Shown piece by piece: positions 18,955 to 26,063 of a DNA stretch of 64,000 nucleotides; the first letter of the stretch is position 1, and each line of letters starts with the position of its first letter. Location of the stretch: assembly GCA_022841465.1 (NCBI GenBank), contig JALHRL010000014.1, forward strand, positions 1 through 64,000, written 5' to 3'. Source of the stretch: Bacteroidia bacterium. GTDB lineage: Bacteria; Bacteroidota; Bacteroidia; B-17B0; Aurantibacillaceae. The position numbers and the translations under genes are program-made. The notes under the pieces were generated by a model. That model did not search any database. It worked only from the letters and a program-made list of their open reading frames with translations, and was not told the DNA's origin.

Positions 18955-20034
18955 ATGATAAAGCAACTGTTAGTTTTGACAATACCTTTTTTAATGCTTA
19001 ACGCCTGCAAAAACAAAAAAGGAGAAGGTGAGGTAAATGCTAATGCAAACGCTGTTACTAATGAAGCTGACATTAACAATACATTGGGCTTTGGAGTTCT
19101 TAAAAAACTAAGAGGGATTTGGAACGGCCCCGTTAGTTCCACTACTCCATTGGGCGGTTACCCGGAATGGATTGTAGATTTCAGACCCATTTCTGAAAAT
19201 CAAATTGCCGCAAAAAACGAATTAGATACTTTAAACGATATTTTTATGTCGTTTTTTATTGCAAAATACAACAGTCAATACAAAGTTGCCTTTCGAAACG
19301 GCGGCTCTTTTAATAGCATGAAACGTGTTTCCTACTTTTTGGCCGACAGTGTTTCTGAAACAAGCAATAAGTCGTATTACCGCTTCTCAGAAATTCTAAA
19401 AGGAAAAAACAGAGCTTTTACAGAAGTTGTTTTTGTTGCAGATAGTTTATACATTAAATCGTATACCAATAAATACAATACTCAATCTAATTCCACAACA
19501 CATATGATTTGGAGTGCTAAATTAAAAGACACAAGCGCTTGCCTGGCTGCCATAAATAATTTCTCCTTTCCAAAAAAAACAGAAACAAAAGATTTTTCTA
19601 CAAGTTTTACTTCTGTTCCTGAAGCCATATTTTATTCCACCACAGGTAATCCTGCAGGCGATCCATATCCCGAAAATGCACAACCTTACTTAGGAATAAC
19701 TACTGCCGGCTTTTCTTTTTCCGGAACATTAACACCAATGCCCAGTAAAAAAGTTTTTTTAATAATAACTACGCAACCACTTTTTTCAGGGTTTGTTTTT
19801 AATGCCAACAACTTAAATACAAGATCACGCTATGTTATATTAACAACCGCCGATACTAGCTTTACATTTAATTACATGCATCCGGGCACTTACTATTATT
19901 ACGCATTCTATGATAATGATAATAATGGTACAATTAATTCCGGTGATTGGATAAGTATTAATAACACAACACTAAATTTAACTGCGCTTGGCACAACTTC
20001 TGCAAGTACCCAAATTAATTTTGTTATTCCTTAA
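18955..20034 (+). CDS. Lipoprotein of unknown function
   Basis: Not recognised. The start ATG at 18955 gives MIKQLLVLTIPFLMLNAC, a standard lipoprotein signal with lipidated Cys18; the ATG 12 bp upstream (18943) is also possible and adds MHND. The remaining 340 residues contain a middle region with a lipocalin-like feel (KLRGIWNGPVSSTTPLGGYP, then alternating strands) and a C-terminal beta domain with YYAFYDNDNNGTINSGDW, a calcium-loop-like stretch. It overlaps the next gene by one base, so translation is likely coupled. Confidence 0.82.
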   Translation: MIKQLLVLTIPFLMLNACKNKKGEGEVNANANAVTNEADINNTLGFGVLKKLRGIWNGPVSSTTPLGGYPEWIVDFRPISENQIAAKNELDTLNDIFMSFFIAKYNSQYKVAFRNGGSFNSMKRVSYFLADSVSETSNKSYYRFSEILKGKNRAFTEVVFVADSLYIKSYTNKYNTQSNSTTHMIWSAKLKDTSACLAAINNFSFPKKTETKDFSTSFTSVPEAIFYSTTGNPAGDPYPENAQPYLGITTAGFSFSGTLTPMPSKKVFLIITTQPLFSGFVFNANNLNTRSRYVILTTADTSFTFNYMHPGTYYYYAFYDNDNNGTINSGDWISINNTTLNLTALGTTSASTQINFVIP

Positions 20035-20426
20035 TGAAAACAATTCCATTTACTACTATAGTAGAATATATTTCTCTCCAAGAAAAAGAAATTCAACCTG
20101 CACTAAAACAATTATACCAAACAATTAAAAAAGCTGCGCCAAAAGCAGAAGAAGTAATAAGCTATCAAATGCCGGCTTTTAAATTTTATAGTATGTTGGC
20201 ATACTTTGCAGTATTTAAAAATCATTACAGTCTGTTTGTTAGTCCTAACGTATTACTTGCGTACAAAGAAAAACTTTCTAAATATTCGCAAACAAAATCT
20301 GCTATTCACTTTCCTTTAAATCAAAAAACCCCGGTAAAACTTGTAACCGAAATTATTAAACTTGGTGTTGCGCAAAACCTTGAAAAGCAACGACTAAAAG
20401 CCTCTGCTAAAAAGAAAACTAAATAG
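20034..20426 (+). CDS. DUF1801 protein (YdhG/YjbR-type fold)
   Basis: A 130-residue protein with the layout of DUF1801: helical start (LKQLYQTIKKAAPKAEEVISY), the QMPAFKF motif near residue 45, FAVFKNHYSLFVSP and a late SAIHFPLNQKTP segment. Members are small cytoplasmic proteins related in fold to frataxin/YdhG, some studied for stress resistance, with no settled function. The ATG overlaps the stop of the lipoprotein gene by one base (TAATG). Confidence 0.85.
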   Translation: MKTIPFTTIVEYISLQEKEIQPALKQLYQTIKKAAPKAEEVISYQMPAFKFYSMLAYFAVFKNHYSLFVSPNVLLAYKEKLSKYSQTKSAIHFPLNQKTPVKLVTEIIKLGVAQNLEKQRLKASAKKKTK

Positions 20427-20499
20427 TTTTAAAAAGGCTTAACATTTTACTTTGTTACATCTCGCATCTTATTAGTAAATTAGAGTAGAATTTTTTAAG

Positions 20500-21912
20500 A
20501 TGAAAATTGAACAAATTTATACCGGATGTCTTGCACAAGGCGCATACTACATTACTTCCGAAGGAGAAGCTGCCATTATTGATCCGCTCCGAGAAGTTCA
20601 ACCTTATATTGAGCGCGCAGAAAGAGACGGCGTTAAAATAAAATATATTTTTGAAACCCATTTTCATGCTGATTTTGTAAGCGGGCATATTGATCTTGCA
20701 AAAAAAACCGGAGCACCTATTGTATACGGACCAACAGCTCAACCTGAATTTGGTGCACTCATAGCGAAAGACGGCCAAGAATTTAAAATCGGAAAAATTA
20801 CCATTAAAGTTTTACATACTCCGGGGCACACCATGGAAAGCTCGTGCTATTTATTGAAAGATGAAAATGGAAATGATCATTCATTGTTTAGCGGAGACAC
20901 TTTATTTTTAGGAGATGTAGGTCGACCGGATTTAGCTCAAAAAGCTGCGTCTATGACCCAAGAAGAATTAGCGGGAATGTTGTACGATTCGTTATATACC
21001 AAAATTTTACCGCTATCGGATACTATTACCGTTTATCCTGCGCATGGTGCCGGTAGCGCTTGCGGTAAAAACATGATGAAGGAAACAGTGGATAGTTTAG
21101 GAAATCAAAAGAAAATGAATTATGCCCTAAACCAACCTAACAAGCAAGCATTTATTGAAGCGGTAACAGATGGCTTGCTCCCTCCTCCTGCATACTTCCC
21201 ATTAAATGTAGCCATGAACAAAAAAGGGTACACAAGTTTTGATACCGTATTAAACAATGGAATGAAAGCGTTATCGGTTAATGAATTTGAAGCAGCTGCC
21301 GAAACTACCGAAGCAATTATGTTAGACACTCGTTCGGCTTCTGAATTTTCAAAAGGATTTATACCTCGTTCTGTAAATATTGGCATTGGTGGCGATTTTG
21401 CCCCTTGGGTAGGTTCATTAATTCGTGATGTGAAGTTGCCCATTTTATTAATTACAGAACCCGGTAAAGAAGAAGAAACGGTTACCCGATTAAGCAGAGT
21501 TGGTTTTGATAATGTATTGGGGCATTTAAAAGGTAGTTTTAATGAATGGAAAGAAAGCGGTAAAGAAATTGATTCAGTAAATAGAATTTCTGCAGAGCAA
21601 TTTGCTTCAGAAATAAATCCGAAAAAGGATACCGTAATAGATGTTCGAAAAGAATCGGAATACCGTGCAGAACATGTTGACGAAGCTTACAACAAACCAC
21701 TTGATCAAATAAATTCTTGGTTTGCTGAAATGGATACCAGCCAACCATTTTATTTACATTGCGCCGGTGGTTATAGAAGTATGATTGCTGCCAGTATATT
21801 AAAAGCACGTGGAATTCATAATTTTAAAGAAGTAGATGGCGGCTTTAATGCCATTGCAAAAACCAATGTTTCTAAAACCGATTTTGTTTGCCAAAGTAAA
21901 CTTCAAAAATAA
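20500..21912 (+). CDS. MBL-fold hydrolase fused to two rhodanese domains
   Basis: This 470-residue protein resembles the persulfide dioxygenase (ETHE1-like) and rhodanese fusions used in sulfide oxidation and sulfane-sulfur handling. The metallo-beta-lactamase part (1-250) has THFHADFVSGH near residue 58, LHTPGHTMES near 107, FSGDTLFLGDVGRPD near 132 and YPAHGAGS near 180, the usual metal ligands. The first rhodanese domain (about 265-355) has ITEPGKEEET where the active-site loop should be, with no Cys. The second (about 370-465) has YLHCAGGYRS with the catalytic Cys. The signature has Phe where classical MBL proteins have a second His (HxHxDH). No signal peptide, so cytoplasmic. Confidence 0.93.
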   Translation: MKIEQIYTGCLAQGAYYITSEGEAAIIDPLREVQPYIERAERDGVKIKYIFETHFHADFVSGHIDLAKKTGAPIVYGPTAQPEFGALIAKDGQEFKIGKITIKVLHTPGHTMESSCYLLKDENGNDHSLFSGDTLFLGDVGRPDLAQKAASMTQEELAGMLYDSLYTKILPLSDTITVYPAHGAGSACGKNMMKETVDSLGNQKKMNYALNQPNKQAFIEAVTDGLLPPPAYFPLNVAMNKKGYTSFDTVLNNGMKALSVNEFEAAAETTEAIMLDTRSASEFSKGFIPRSVNIGIGGDFAPWVGSLIRDVKLPILLITEPGKEEETVTRLSRVGFDNVLGHLKGSFNEWKESGKEIDSVNRISAEQFASEINPKKDTVIDVRKESEYRAEHVDEAYNKPLDQINSWFAEMDTSQPFYLHCAGGYRSMIAASILKARGIHNFKEVDGGFNAIAKTNVSKTDFVCQSKLQK

Positions 21913-21930
21913 ATTGTACTTATCTCCATT

Positions 21931-23166
21931 ATGAAAATTTCTACTTTAGTTATAACAAGCGTTTTTTTTACATCCAACTTTTTTTCGCAAAATTTTAAAA
22001 CTGCCGATATAAAAAAGCATATAGATTATTTAGCATCCGATAAATTAAAAGGCAGAGGCACCTCAACAGAAGGTGAAAAATTAGCGGCCGCATATATTGC
22101 AGAACAATATAAAAAAATGGGTCTTACTGCTTTTAATAATTCTTACATAAAACCATTTCAATACAAACACAATCCAAATGCAAAACATTCGCACGATACT
22201 TCTACGGTTGGTATAGAAGAAAAAACAGCCCACAATGTAGTAGGCTTTTTAAATAACAAAGCTCCTTATACCATTGTTATTGGAGCACACTACGATCACT
22301 TAGGCGAAGGCCATGATAAAAATAGTTTAGACGCAAATCCAATTGGAAAAATTCACAACGGTGCCGATGATAATGCAAGCGGTACAGCAGGTGTTATAGA
22401 ATTAGCGAAATACTTTGCTTCCAATAAAAAAACAGAGCCCTACAATTTTTTATTTATTTGCTTTAGTGGAGAAGAGTTGGGTTTGTTAGGAAGTAAAAAA
22501 TACGTTGAGAAATCAGATATAGAATTAAGTAAAATGAATTACATGGTAAACATGGATATGATTGGTCGCTTAAACGATTCTACCAACAAATTAATGATTT
22601 ACGGTGTAGGCACTAGTCCTGTTTGGGTTCCCTTATTAGATTCAATTCAATCCAATTTAAAATTAGTGAAAGATAGCAGTGGAATTGGCCCAAGTGACCA
22701 AACATCTTTTTACTTAAAAGATATTCCGGTGTTGCATTATTTTAGCGGTCAACATAGCGATTATCACAAACCAAGCGACGATGAAGAAAAAATTAATTAC
22801 AAAGGCGAAGTAATAATTTTAGATTTTATTGCTGCTGCCATTGAAAAAACATTTCGTTATCCAAAACTTACTTTTACTAAAACACGCAACCCTGATATGG
22901 GAAAATCGAGTTTTAAAGTAAGTATGGGCGTAATGCCTGATTATACCTACGAAGGCGAAGGCATGAGAATTGACGGAGTAAGCGAAGGTAAACCAGCGTT
23001 TAAAGCAGGTTTAAAGGGTGGAGACATTATTATTAAGTTTGGGAACACCGCCGTTAAAAACGTAAAAGATTACATGAAAGCACTGGGCGAATTTAAAAAA
23101 GGAGATTCCACAACAGTTGAAATTTTACGTGATGGTAAAAAAATGAGTTTTCCGGTTAATTTATAA
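21931..23166 (+). CDS. M28-family metallopeptidase with C-terminal PDZ domain
   Basis: An exported zinc aminopeptidase-like enzyme. The signal peptide ends at FFTSNFFSQ. The catalytic domain carries the two-metal ligand set in VIGAHYDHLGEG (near 112), HNGADDNASGTAG (near 140), CFSGEELGLLGS (catalytic Glu near 178) and VNMDMIGRL (near 205), with the last His in HYFSGQHSDYHKPSD. A PDZ domain follows from about residue 325 (GMRIDGVSEGKPAFKAGLKGGDIII). The 411-residue length fits M28 plus PDZ. It starts 18 bp after the MBL-rhodanese gene and ends before a strong terminator. Confidence 0.93.
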   Translation: MKISTLVITSVFFTSNFFSQNFKTADIKKHIDYLASDKLKGRGTSTEGEKLAAAYIAEQYKKMGLTAFNNSYIKPFQYKHNPNAKHSHDTSTVGIEEKTAHNVVGFLNNKAPYTIVIGAHYDHLGEGHDKNSLDANPIGKIHNGADDNASGTAGVIELAKYFASNKKTEPYNFLFICFSGEELGLLGSKKYVEKSDIELSKMNYMVNMDMIGRLNDSTNKLMIYGVGTSPVWVPLLDSIQSNLKLVKDSSGIGPSDQTSFYLKDIPVLHYFSGQHSDYHKPSDDEEKINYKGEVIILDFIAAAIEKTFRYPKLTFTKTRNPDMGKSSFKVSMGVMPDYTYEGEGMRIDGVSEGKPAFKAGLKGGDIIIKFGNTAVKNVKDYMKALGEFKKGDSTTVEILRDGKKMSFPVNL

Positions 23167-23206
23167 ATGGGCAAAAATTTAAGCCCAACACAAAATAATT
23201 TAAAAT

Positions 23207-23239
23207 AAAAAAGGCTCAATCTAAACATTGAGCCTTTTT
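23207..23239. terminator. Bidirectional terminator between the M28 peptidase and tRNA-Arg
   Basis: AAAAAAGGCTCAAT and ATTGAGCCTTTTTA pair across a 6-nt loop, with A- and T-runs on either side, so it can serve both the rightward peptidase gene and the leftward tRNA. Confidence 0.85.
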
Positions 23240-23241
23240 AG

Positions 23242-23315
23242 TAGTCCCAGTTGGACTCGAACCAACGACCTACGGTTTAGAAAACCGTTGCTCTATCCAG
23301 TTGAGCTATGGGACC
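23242..23315 (-). tRNA. tRNA-Arg (anticodon TCT)
   Basis: On the - strand a full cloverleaf can be drawn: acceptor GGTCCCA paired with TGGGACT (one G-T pair), D arm TAGCTCAACTGGATAGAGCA, anticodon stem ACGGT/ACCGT with the loop TTTCTAA (anticodon TCT, reading AGA), and T arm GGTTCGAGTCC. The 3' CCA is not encoded in full; the sequence continues with C after the discriminator A. Its 5' end is duplicated 91 bp upstream (see the repeat entry). Confidence 0.96.
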
Positions 23316-23344
23316 ATTTTCTTTTAATTTCGAAACTATAGATT

Positions 23345-23384
23345 CCTGCCTACCGATACCACATCCTTTGAGATGTTAGGCAGG
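23345..23384. repeat. Palindromic (REP-like) element beside tRNA-Arg
   Basis: CCTGCCTA at 23345-23352 and TAGGCAGG at 23377-23384 form an 8-bp stem. Inside it ACATC (23361-23365) pairs with GATGT (23372-23376), leaving an 8-nt bulge on the left. It abuts the duplicated tRNA 5' end exactly. CCTGCC...GGCAGG palindromes are, from memory, repeated in various Bacteroidota genomes; I see only this copy in the window. Confidence 0.65.
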
Positions 23385-23412
23385 TATCCAGTTGAGCTAT
23401 GGGACCATTTTC
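23385..23412 (-). repeat. Duplicated 5' end of tRNA-Arg (28-bp direct repeat)
   Basis: These 28 bp are identical to 23294-23321 and contain the first 22 nt of tRNA-Arg plus 6 nt of 5' flank. The copy lies upstream of the real tRNA in its direction of transcription, separated by 63 bp that include a palindrome. It cannot fold as a tRNA. It may be a footprint of element insertion or excision at the tRNA, or a target duplication. Confidence 0.85.
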
Positions 23413-23524
23413 GAAAAATATAACTAAACCCTCATGATTTAGCCAAAAATCGCTCGGCAAAGGTAAAAAAATAAATAATTTATACAATTATAATTATTGC
23501 CGGATTTTGGCGTTTTTTGTAAAG

Positions 23525-25477
23525 GTGGAAATTTCTATTATTATAGTTAATTACAATGTAAAGTACTTTATTGAGCAGTGCCTTTACTCGGTTTTTAACG
23601 CCTTAAAGAATACCAAAGCCGAAGTTTTTGTAGTTGATAACAATTCAGTTGACGGCTCGGTAGCGCTTATTAAAAATAAATTTCCTCAGGTAAAACTAAT
23701 TGAAAACCATGTAAACAGTGGTTTTTCAGTTGCCAACAACCAGGCTATAAAATTGGCTACAGGCAAATATGTATTGCTGTTAAACCCCGATACCATTGTT
23801 CAGGAAGATACTTTTGAAAAGGTAATTGCCTTTATGAACCAACACCCCGAAGCCGGTGGATTGGGGATTAAAATGGTTGACGGTAAAGGAAATTTTTTAC
23901 CCGAAAGTAAGCGTGGTTTGCCAACACCTGCCGTAGCTTTTTACAAAATATTCGGCTTGGCAAAACTTTTTCCGAACTCGCAAAAATTCGGGCAATATCA
24001 TTTAACGTTTTTAGACAAAAATAAAAATCACACGGTAGATATTTTAAGCGGTGCTTTTATGTTGATGCGCAAAGAAGTGCTTGATAAAATTGGTTTGCTT
24101 GACGAAACATTTTTTATGTATGGAGAAGATGTTGATTTGAGTTATAGAATAACCCAAGCCGGTTATAAAAATTATTACTTTGCCGATTCCAGCATTATTC
24201 ATTACAAAGGCGAGAGTACTAAAAAAAGCAGTGTAAATTATGTTTTGGTTTTTTATAAAGCCATGGCAATTTTTGCGCGTAAACACTTTAGCAATAAAGG
24301 TGCCGGAATAATGATTTTTTTAATATACTTGGCCATTTACCTGCGTGCGTTTGCCGCAATATGCAGCCGCATTGTAAAACAAACATTTTTTCCGGCAATT
24401 GATTTTACCCTAATACTTTTAAGTTTATACTTCGTAAAAAATATCTACGAATTAAATTTTAAACTGTATCCAAATTTTTATTCCGATACCATTATCAATT
24501 TTGCATTTCCGGTTTACACCTTAATTTGGATGTTTTTTGCATACCTCAGCGGCGGTTACGATACGCCATTAAGGATTACAAAAATTATACGAGGCGTACT
24601 TACCGGATCGGCATTTATTTTAATTGTCTATTCATTACTTCCGGAGTATTACCGTTTTTCAAGAGCCTTAATTTTATTAGGTACCGCTTCTGCAATAGTA
24701 ATATACTGCGGTTTACGTGTAATTTATCATTTTGCCGGAATTAAACGATTTAAATTAACAGAACAATTAACCGATAAACGAATAGCCATAATTGGTGACG
24801 AAGAAGAATTTAATCGCGTAAATACTTTACTAAAACAAACTTCCATTCAGTGGAGTTTTATTGGTTTTGTAAGCAACGAATCTAATGGAATAAAAAACCC
24901 AAATTACATTGGGAATTTTAGTCAGATTGATGAAGTTATTGAAGTGCATCAAATAAACGAAGTAATTTTTTGTGCAAAAAATATCTCATCTCAAAACATC
25001 ATTAATAAAATGCTTTCATTGGTGGCAAAAGATATTGAGTTTAAAATAGCGCCGCCCGAAAGCCTTTCTATTATTGGAAGCAACAGTATTGATACAGCCG
25101 GCGAATTGTATGTAATTGATTTGAATAATATTGCAAAGCCTGAGAATAAACGAAAAAAACGCCTTATAGATATTTCCATTTCATTATTGTTGCTGGCAGG
25201 ATTACCTTTGTTTGCAATACTTCAAAAAAAACCAGTTGGTTTTATTATTAATGTATTTAAAGTATTATTTGGTTTAAATACTTGGGTGGGTTATGGTAAA
25301 GTAGTACGGAAAGATTTACCGGCCATTAAACCTTCTATACTCACGCCGGCAGATTCTTTAAAAGAAAAACCTTTACTTGAAAAATTTAATTTGCTATTAT
25401 TAAACTACTCTAAATCTTATAAAATAGAAAACGATTTGTTTATTATTCTTAAATCTTTCAGAAGCCTTGGCAATTAA
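23525..25477 (+). CDS. GT2 glycosyltransferase fused to a membrane/sugar-transferase-like region
   Basis: The first 230 residues are a GT-A glycosyltransferase of family 2: ISIIIVNYNV at the start, VFVVDNNSVDGS near 45, LLLNPDT (DxD-like metal site) near 90 and FMYGEDVDLSYRI near 205. Five or so hydrophobic helices follow (about 255-410). Then comes a Rossmann-like region (KRIAIIGDEEEFNRV) like the CoA-binding-type domain of WcaJ-type phosphoglycosyltransferases, and a C-terminal segment (KKRLIDISISLLLLAGLPLF, then KPVGFIINVFKVL) resembling the start of a sugar transferase but without its catalytic body. The GTG at 23525 is chosen because it begins exactly at the GT2 core; a TTG at 23507 is the alternative. 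Likely acts in surface polysaccharide synthesis. Confidence 0.85.
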   Translation: MEISIIIVNYNVKYFIEQCLYSVFNALKNTKAEVFVVDNNSVDGSVALIKNKFPQVKLIENHVNSGFSVANNQAIKLATGKYVLLLNPDTIVQEDTFEKVIAFMNQHPEAGGLGIKMVDGKGNFLPESKRGLPTPAVAFYKIFGLAKLFPNSQKFGQYHLTFLDKNKNHTVDILSGAFMLMRKEVLDKIGLLDETFFMYGEDVDLSYRITQAGYKNYYFADSSIIHYKGESTKKSSVNYVLVFYKAMAIFARKHFSNKGAGIMIFLIYLAIYLRAFAAICSRIVKQTFFPAIDFTLILLSLYFVKNIYELNFKLYPNFYSDTIINFAFPVYTLIWMFFAYLSGGYDTPLRITKIIRGVLTGSAFILIVYSLLPEYYRFSRALILLGTASAIVIYCGLRVIYHFAGIKRFKLTEQLTDKRIAIIGDEEEFNRVNTLLKQTSIQWSFIGFVSNESNGIKNPNYIGNFSQIDEVIEVHQINEVIFCAKNISSQNIINKMLSLVAKDIEFKIAPPESLSIIGSNSIDTAGELYVIDLNNIAKPENKRKKRLIDISISLLLLAGLPLFAILQKKPVGFIINVFKVLFGLNTWVGYGKVVRKDLPAIKPSILTPADSLKEKPLLEKFNLLLLNYSKSYKIENDLFIILKSFRSLGN

Positions 25478-25557
25478 GGTATAACGCATTTGTTAATAAA
25501 TGTTTAGTGCATTGTCTTCCTTTAAAATTATTCGGAACTTGTAGTAAAATTCAACAC

Positions 25558-26004
25558 ATGAAATCCCTTTTTAGTTTTTTAATCGTACTGTTTCTTTCAT
25601 TTACTTCTGTTGCACAAGATCCCGTAAAATGGTCGGCAACCTACAAAAGTATTTCTGATACAGAAGGTGAAATTCACATTACTGCAGCGATAGATAAAGG
25701 TTGGCATACCTATTCTCAAAAAGAAACAGCCGATGGGCCAATACCAACTTCTTTTACATTTGAAGAATCTAAAAATTACACTAAGGTTGATTCTACAACC
25801 GAAAGTGAAGCACACGAAGCTTTGGTACCTGCCTTTGGTGCCAGTGTTTTAATGTTTTCAGAAAAAGCAAGCTTTGTGCAAAAAGTTAAACTTAAATCAA
25901 AAGCAGGCTTTCCAATAAAATTTAAAGTGGAGTATATGTGCTGTGATAACACCATGTGTTTACCACCTAAAACTGTTGATTTAATGGTACTTACGAAAAA
26001 ATAA
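25558..26004 (+). CDS. DsbD alpha-like periplasmic protein
   Basis: A 148-residue exported protein (signal KSLFSFLIVLFLSFTSVAQ) made of a single DsbD N-terminal-type domain: KWSATYKSISDTEGEIHI at the start, KGWHTYS near 45, and the redox Cys region YMCCDNTMCLPP near 125. In DsbD this domain passes electrons from the membrane part to periplasmic thioredoxin-like partners. The start ATG at 25558 is chosen over an upstream GTG because it begins the signal peptide. A full DsbD with a similar N-terminal domain starts 60 bp downstream, so this looks like a tandem duplicate of that domain. Confidence 0.9.
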   Translation: MKSLFSFLIVLFLSFTSVAQDPVKWSATYKSISDTEGEIHITAAIDKGWHTYSQKETADGPIPTSFTFEESKNYTKVDSTTESEAHEALVPAFGASVLMFSEKASFVQKVKLKSKAGFPIKFKVEYMCCDNTMCLPPKTVDLMVLTKK

Positions 26005-26063
26005 CGTTTTGTTTTTTATAGATTAAATTAATAGTATCTTTATTGCTAAATCAATTTAAAGTT

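Noticed and set aside
23385-23412. Second tRNA-Arg gene
   Set aside because: Only the first 22 nt are present; no anticodon arm, T arm or 3' acceptor strand follows.
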